Part shown: positions 58,751-64,000 of the stretch, in pieces
Position numbering within the stretch: position 1 is the stretch's first letter
Layout of the letters: each line of letters begins with the position of its first letter
Origin: Salticus scenicus
Taxonomy: Eukaryota; Arthropoda; Arachnida; Araneae; Salticidae
Direction: 5' to 3'
NCBI GenBank assembly: GCA_963930645.1
Contig: OZ005652.1
Coordinates: 319,608,244-319,672,243 of the forward strand
Length of the DNA stretch: 64,000 nt
The notes under the pieces: model-generated
Told to the model about the DNA's origin: nothing
The model's input: the letters and a program-made list of their open reading frames with translations, nothing else
Database searches by the model: none
Made by a program: the position numbers and the translations under genes

Positions 58751-58753
<3 letters not shown>
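58374..58753. mobile_element. TIR element with internal motif repeats
   Basis: Left TCTGTACTGATAAGTATAAA and right TTTATACTTATCAGTACAGA are inverted, extended by a GATTTAAGTCCA / TGGACTTAAATC block, with TA on both sides. Inside, a motif near GGTATAAAGGATTTAAGTC recurs about five times at 50-80 bp spacing (58462, 58513, 58553, 58614). No coding. The TA flank is compatible with Tc1/mariner, but the (TA)n context makes the target call weak. Confidence 0.75.
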
Positions 58754-58787
<34 letters not shown>

Positions 58788-59029
58788 TATATTACATAAC
58801 TCATATATATTTCATATAACATATAACATATACTATGTTATATTCCATAAAATGAAATGCATTTTACGCTAAAAATTCATCCGTTCATTATCAGAGAAAA
58901 AATATATAGTACATATGGTTCTAGAACACAGAAAAAAATAGAATGAAAAAGAACGCTTTTTCTTTCTTTTACATTTAAAAAAATTTTCAGCGCAATAATT
59001 AATTAAAGACTTGGTTTTAGTGAGGGTAA

Positions 59030-59489
59030 GAGACCTTTCCACTTATCGTCCTCAGAAGCCAAAGCCAATGTTGTTCTATGGAGAATTTCGCCCCATTATA
59101 ACTTATTAACTAATAAATATTTTTAAATTCCGTTTTCACACTCAGAAACTTCACAATTAATAAACAATTTATCACTTTCTAAAAACAATTTATCACTTTC
59201 TCTTTTTTCTTTATTTTTTTAATTTTTAATATTTTATTTTGAGGCTTTAAAATGCGAATTTTCACAATGTGAAATTTTTCATTTTTAAACTTAAAAAAAA
59301 TAAATATTAAAACTGAAAAAAAAAAAAAAAAAAAAAAAAAAATCAATTTTTAGAAAGCGATAACCTTTTTAACAGTTGTGATTTTTCGGAAAGTGAAAAC
59401 GGAATTTAAAAATATTTATTAGTTAATGAATTAATTTCCCATAGAATAACATTGGCTTCGGCTTTCGGAGACGATAGGTAGAGAGCATA
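59030..59489. mobile_element. Foldback family P, copy 3
   Basis: About 460-bp palindrome: AGCCAATGTTGTTCTATGG and CCATAGAATAACATTGGCTT are inverted, then AAATTCCGTTTTCACACTCA and GAAAGTGAAAACGGAATTTA, up to a central AT-rich loop with an A-run of about 30. Related to 44733-45162 and 38613-38999. Confidence 0.82.
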
Positions 59490-59659
59490 GATATAGTAAT
59501 ATATATAGATCTATCATCCCCATGTTACCGAGCAAAAAATTTTGAGGCCGAAAAAAAGTTCTAAAATCAGCCATTGGAGAGTATTGAAAAAAAGAATAAA
59601 AGGAAAAATGAATTTGAAACTGTATCTGGAGTTTTTCATTCACCTTTAGAAAATAAATT

Positions 59660-59817
59660 ATTCATAAATTTTATTTACTAAATTATCCGTGTGTATACCT
59701 GTGTGTGATTTACTCGGGGAAAGGCAGCCATTAGAGTGACTTTTCCCGAAAAAAAAGGCCTCACTTTTTCTCTCTCGCTGATCAATCTAATATGTCTTAT
59801 TACTATACCTATGGTAG
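59660..59817 (-). repeat. Family C repeat, copy 2
   Basis: Inverse of 25041-25195; shared segments listed there. Confidence 0.7.
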
Positions 59818-60525
59818 AGAGTCCCCTTAAATATATGTAATGAAAACCCTTTCCAACATATAACTGGAAGAAAGGAAAAACATCACAGATAGAAACTGAA
59901 GATTAACTTGAGAAATAATTAAAAGATAAATAAAGATTTGATAAAACGGTAGCATAATATATTCAATACTTTCCAGGGGTATTAATTTAAAATTTGTATG
60001 CAAATATAGGTGAATTTCTGTATATCTCTTAGCATATTGCAAATAAATTACAGTTATTAATACACATACAATATGAAACCAATTGAACAGGAAAGCAAGG
60101 AAAATGTAAATAAAAAATTATGAGATGATAAAAATAAAACTTTGAAGAAAAAATCATTTACTTACAAAAAACAATAAATGTTTTAAGGACTGTTAACAAA
60201 ACTAGCTTAGCTTTTTTTCCCCAATGAAAGTTGACTTATATTCGTGTAATAAACTAACTATTTTAGGTGAATATTGATATACATTTAAAAATAATAATAA
60301 GGGGGTTTATAATTGATCAGTAAAAAAATAAACTAAATATTATAAAACAAGAATATTAATTATATTTAATTTCTTTCAATATAATTCAATGAATAGTAAT
60401 CGAATGTTTGGAAGAATCGAAGATATATATACCCACATTTTAGGCATAAACTGTACAAATAAATGGCTTTTTTAAAGTACAATCTTTTTTATGTAACAAA
60501 TTACCGCTTAAAGAAAAGAAAATGT
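59818..60525. other. AT-rich non-coding, no gene seen
   Basis: No motif recognised. Confidence 0.4.
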
Positions 60526-60530
60526 CGACA

Positions 60531-61012
60531 ACTTCCTAACAATATCGTTATGGGCTCTATCATTAGCTTCTTTTGAAATCTCTGTGATGTTAAGTCATAT
60601 ATATAATGGCCAAAACCTTTATATTTTTTTAGTCATTATGAATATATTTTCGTAAATATCGGTAAAATGGAAAGTCACAGAGACCAAAAAGGGAGGTGCA
60701 CAACTAGATGTTATAAAAATCTTATATACCAGTTTGCAACGTTCTACGCCCAACCGTTTTTGAGTTATGCGAGATACACACACACATACGTCTATATAGA
60801 CGTAACAAAAAATCGTATAAAGTTGTAGACATCTCTAAAACGGGAGCTCGTATTAAGACCAAAATTGCAGATGTACAACTAGACATCATGACAGTCACAA
60901 ATGTAAATTTGTAACATTGTACGATCATTCCTTTTTGAGCTGAGCGAGATACAAAATCCATTTCGCAAATCGGGATTACAATACTTCCTTATACCTTGTA
61001 TAAGGAAGTAAC
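60531..61012 (+). repeat. Family J repeat ending in a perfect hairpin
   Basis: Ends with ACTTCCTTATAC, CTT, GTATAAGGAAGT (60983-61009), a perfect 12-bp stem with a 3-base loop. AACTTCCTAAC near the presumed left end (60530) could be a decayed subterminal partner. The interior duplicates an ACCAAAAxxGxAGxTGxACAACTAGA block (60684 and 60859). It has the TTTTTGAGTTATGCGAGATA and CACACACATACG pattern of the hairpin-class repeats. Confidence 0.65.
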
Positions 61013-61432
61013 AAGAACGAAAAATCATGCAGTACGCATTGATTATTAACACTTTTCAACTGTACGTATTTGTTGTATCATATATCTTTCAATATTCTTT
61101 GCCTACGTTATCACATAACAGATAGACAGAAGCACTGAAAAGTATACACATAGACTAATTGAATTTAAAATCACTTTTAGACATTGTTGGAAAGTGTTAA
61201 AAAGGCTTAACACAAAAGAAAATGCAGCCGTTAGATTAGAATTGCAGTCCTTGATGTATCTGAATATTTTAGTGTAGCCCTGTAAATCTGAAGGTTAATC
61301 ATGTTGCAAAATATTATGGTTACAATATTAACAATACATAATTTTTTTTATCATGTTTACAGTAGAAAGTTATTTAAATGTGATTTTTCAAAATGTATCG
61401 CTTAAAGCGCAATGTATTGGCATTATCTCTTT

Positions 61433-61463
<31 letters not shown>

Positions 61464-62680
61464 CCCTGTACACAAACTAGTTGTACAGGACATATTAATG
61501 GCATTTTAAATAGGAAACATACCATAGTGAACTTGACTAATATATGACATTTTTTAAAAATTCTGAAAATATTAACGGACGCTGGGGCGGGAGACAGACA
61601 GATAGAAAGATAAACAATCGGACAGACAAATACACAAATTGAATCATTTTCACACTTAAAAATTGTTTGAAAGTACTAAAAACGCTTAATCTAAACGAAA
61701 GTGCAATTCCAGCAAATATTTATTAATATGTCTTAAAGGAACTAAATATTTTTGTGTATCCCTGTAAATCTAATGCTCATTATACAATATTCTATAGCAA
61801 GCATTCTTTTGTGCATATGAATAACATATTTCAATTTCCTCAAGCTTTGTGAAAGTAAAGTTATTAAAATTTGGCTTATAGAAATACTTTTCATAGAACG
61901 CAATGCTTTGGAATACTTTCGAGTGTCCTTGTACACGAACAAGTACTGGTATTTATGCCATTTTACATAAGAAACATTCGATAGTGAACTTGAATGACAT
62001 ATTTCAATTTTAATAAGGTTTGTCTACAGTAAACATATTAAAATATGGTTTATAGAAATACATTTCTCAGAACGCAATAATTTGGAAAACTGCCGGGTGT
62101 TCCTGTATACAAACCGGCAGAGGTATTCACTTCATTTTCAATAGGGAACACCCGGTAGTGAACCTGAATAACATATATCAGTTTCAAAAAATTCTATAAG
62201 TATTTAAGGGAGTTAGACCGTGGACAGACAGACAGACGGGCAAACGAACAGAGACACATACAAAAATTGAAATCACATTCACACTTAAAAATTGTTAGAA
62301 AGTGTTAAAAATACTTAATATAACGTAAGTGAATACTTAATATTCGATAGTGAACTTGAATACTATATTTCAATTTCATCAAGATTTGTGAACAGTAAAA
62401 GTATCAAAAGATGTTTTATAGAAATACTTCCCATAGAACACAATGCTTTGGAAAACTTTCGGGTGTCCCTGTACATTAACCAGAAGAGGTACGCACTCCA
62501 TTTTCAATAGGGATCATCCGATAGTGAACTCGAATAACATATATCAGTTTCAGGAAATTCCATAAATATTTACGGAAGTTAGAGCGCGGACAGACAGACA
62601 AACCGAATTCATTAACACTTTTCAACCTTGTTGGAAAATGTTAAAAATGGTGGAAAATGTATGTTTGGTGTTGCCACTTG
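61013..62680 (+). repeat. Family D modular repeat, copy 3
   Basis: The longest copy. Starts CGAAAAATCATGCAGTACGC and contains four modules with TGTCCCTGTACAC-like motifs at 61460, 61921, 62094 and 62461, each followed by GGGAAxCATTCGATAGTGAA and GACAGACAGAC blocks. Two successive modules are about 173 bp apart. A (TTG)n run (61433-61462) lies at the first motif. Its left edge joins the family J hairpin directly. Confidence 0.8.
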
Positions 62681-63445
62681 TCCTATGGTTTGGAGTAATT
62701 GTAACCTCGGCATACTATAGCCATGTACAGAATATTACGAGATATATTAGCCGAGTTCCTAGACAGTGAAAAACCTTCACGAATCTGGGGCATCAAAATG
62801 CCTCAATTCGTTATAGAGTTGCGAATATTTCCGTGTGCCTCCAACTAGAACTTCATACTTTAACCATTTTAATGCTCGAAAACAAAATCTAAAAAATGAT
62901 CTAGATATTGGTTTTTATTGAAAATTATAGTAAGAGAGAACTGATAAAGCAAAGTAAAAATATACAAAGTCTAAATCTATAAAGTTTTATTCCTAAAAAT
63001 CTTAAGAAATAAAACTAAATCTGAAGTTATTTTCAAAATTACATAGAAAATTTTGTTTTTTTACCAAAAAATACAGTGTTCATCTCAAGAGTAAAGGAAT
63101 GTCAAAAACGTCGAATTTTGAGAGAAAAATGGTGCAATATTTCAAAGTTCTAAAACAATATCTGTTTTATAGTTTATCTGATTTTTTAAGGCTAATTATA
63201 AGGAAGAAAGTTTCAAAGAAATAGATTACTAAGTCTATATTCAGCTTATCTATTGAGTTATAAACCGAGGTTACACTTACCCCACTTCACCATATATATA
63301 GTATATATATATATATATGTATATATGTGCAAAACACAGGGGATGCCTGTATGAATTAACAAAATAAAAATTAAATTAAATGAAAATAAAAAGTAAAACC
63401 TACAGTCGGCAGCAAAATTATTGAAGCACACATCCACAATTTTCA
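62681..63445. other. AT-rich non-coding, no gene seen
   Basis: (TA)n near 63292-63327. No gene recognised. Confidence 0.4.
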
Positions 63446-63449
63446 TATA

Positions 63450-63701
63450 GGGGAGAACCGTATATTATGGACCCCCTAAGGAAGAATGCTTATAAAACTT
63501 AAATTATAAAAATAAAAAAGATTTAATTTGCTGGCTGCTCATTACAATTGCATAGTTACATAGTTTAAACTTGGTAAAGTACTCTGGGAAGTATTAATAA
63601 TTGCAGAAAATAATTATTTTATTTACGTATCGGTGGTCCATATTACACGAATGTATGTGTAATATGCACCAAGTGGTCCATAGTGGTACTTACCGTTCCC
63701 C
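63450..63701. mobile_element. TIR element with ATGGACC motifs
   Basis: GGGGAGAACCGTATATTATG plus GACC at the left is imperfectly inverted at the right (GGTCCATAGTGGTACTTACC then GTTCCCC). ATGGACCA and GGTCCATA recur inside (63635, 63674) and again at 63970-63990 near the window end. So either this is a MITE or the 5' part of a larger element continuing past the window. No transposase motif found. Confidence 0.55.
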
Positions 63702-64000
63702 AACAGTTGACACATTTGGAATTGTGAAACGAACTGTCCAGTATGTTCCCTCACACACTTGTACATCTCTTGGGAATATTAGAAATGGACGAAAAAAAAA
63801 ATAGTTAATGGACGAAAAAAAGGGGAGGTCTAAAGTTATATCCAATGGGTAGTGTGCGAAAGAAGTGATAATTTGATTACTTCTGCTTCCCTGGACTGTT
63901 CTATAGCCTCAAGATTTTGAGTATGCGACATATGTACGCCGAACATTAACAAAACTCTCTGTTTTTATTATGGACCACTGGTCCATATTGCACAACACAG

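Noticed and set aside
1..64000. Complete further SOBP exons (exon 1 or the zinc-finger exons)
   Set aside because: Looked for a Lys/Arg-rich N-terminus before 16950 and for the Cys-x2-Cys FCS finger after 17214 on the + strand; none seen by eye, though a very short exon could be missed.

Overview
The window is animal nuclear DNA, strongly AT-rich, full of long homopolymers and microsatellites, with almost no protein-coding sequence. The only host coding sequence I can support is one 265-bp exon on the + strand (16950-17214), bounded by a good acceptor and donor. It encodes the conserved N-terminal block of a Sine oculis-binding protein homolog (SOBP; MNELLGWYGYEKV core). Everything else reads best as intronic or flanking DNA of that gene, built from layers of transposon remnants. 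Tc1 elements with an arthropod-like transposase, piggyBac and hAT MITEs and abundant non-autonomous repeats fit an arthropod, perhaps an arachnid, but the species call is inference.

Layout. 1-5 kb: old interspersed repeats, including a tRNA-like module at 1395. 5-13 kb: piggyBac-like, pogo-like and GTAACAG-flanked MITEs, a broken IS630/Tc1-type transposase end (minus, 9.4-9.7 kb) and a duplicated repeat. 14.2-15.4 kb: a complete element with matched subterminal inverted repeats, a terminal hairpin and four internal ~170-bp tandem units. 15.9-18 kb: the SOBP exon between repeats. 18.7-22 kb: a modular repeat and a young Tc1 element with both TIRs and TA sites. 23.5-31 kb: two large copies of a 1-kb repeat (family A), a second piggyBac-like MITE, a foldback fragment and a G/C-tract repeat. 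33.7-36.8 kb: an A-related repeat, a Helitron Rep fragment, and a 1.3-kb G-rich compound minisatellite. 37-39.4 kb: a dead Tc1-like transposase interrupted by family A and by a foldback element. 43.6-48.5 kb: modular repeats, a TTAA-flanked foldback, a ~260-bp tandem array and another foldback. 51-56 kb: two hAT MITEs (one nested, with perfect 8-bp target duplication) and a Tc1-type MITE. 57-58.8 kb: tRNA-derived SINEs and a TIR element. 59-64 kb: another foldback, a hairpin-ended repeat, a modular repeat and a terminal MITE.

The strongest themes beyond the exon are: several repeat families sharing one architecture (5' subterminal inverted repeat matching a 3' terminal hairpin, often with internal ~175-bp tandem modules), reminiscent of Helitron/Helentron-derived HINEs; a family of almost fully palindromic foldback elements that would make long hairpins if the intron is transcribed; and a G-rich minisatellite whose units run into the Helitron Rep reading frame. 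No database search was possible, so family names rest on motif recognition.
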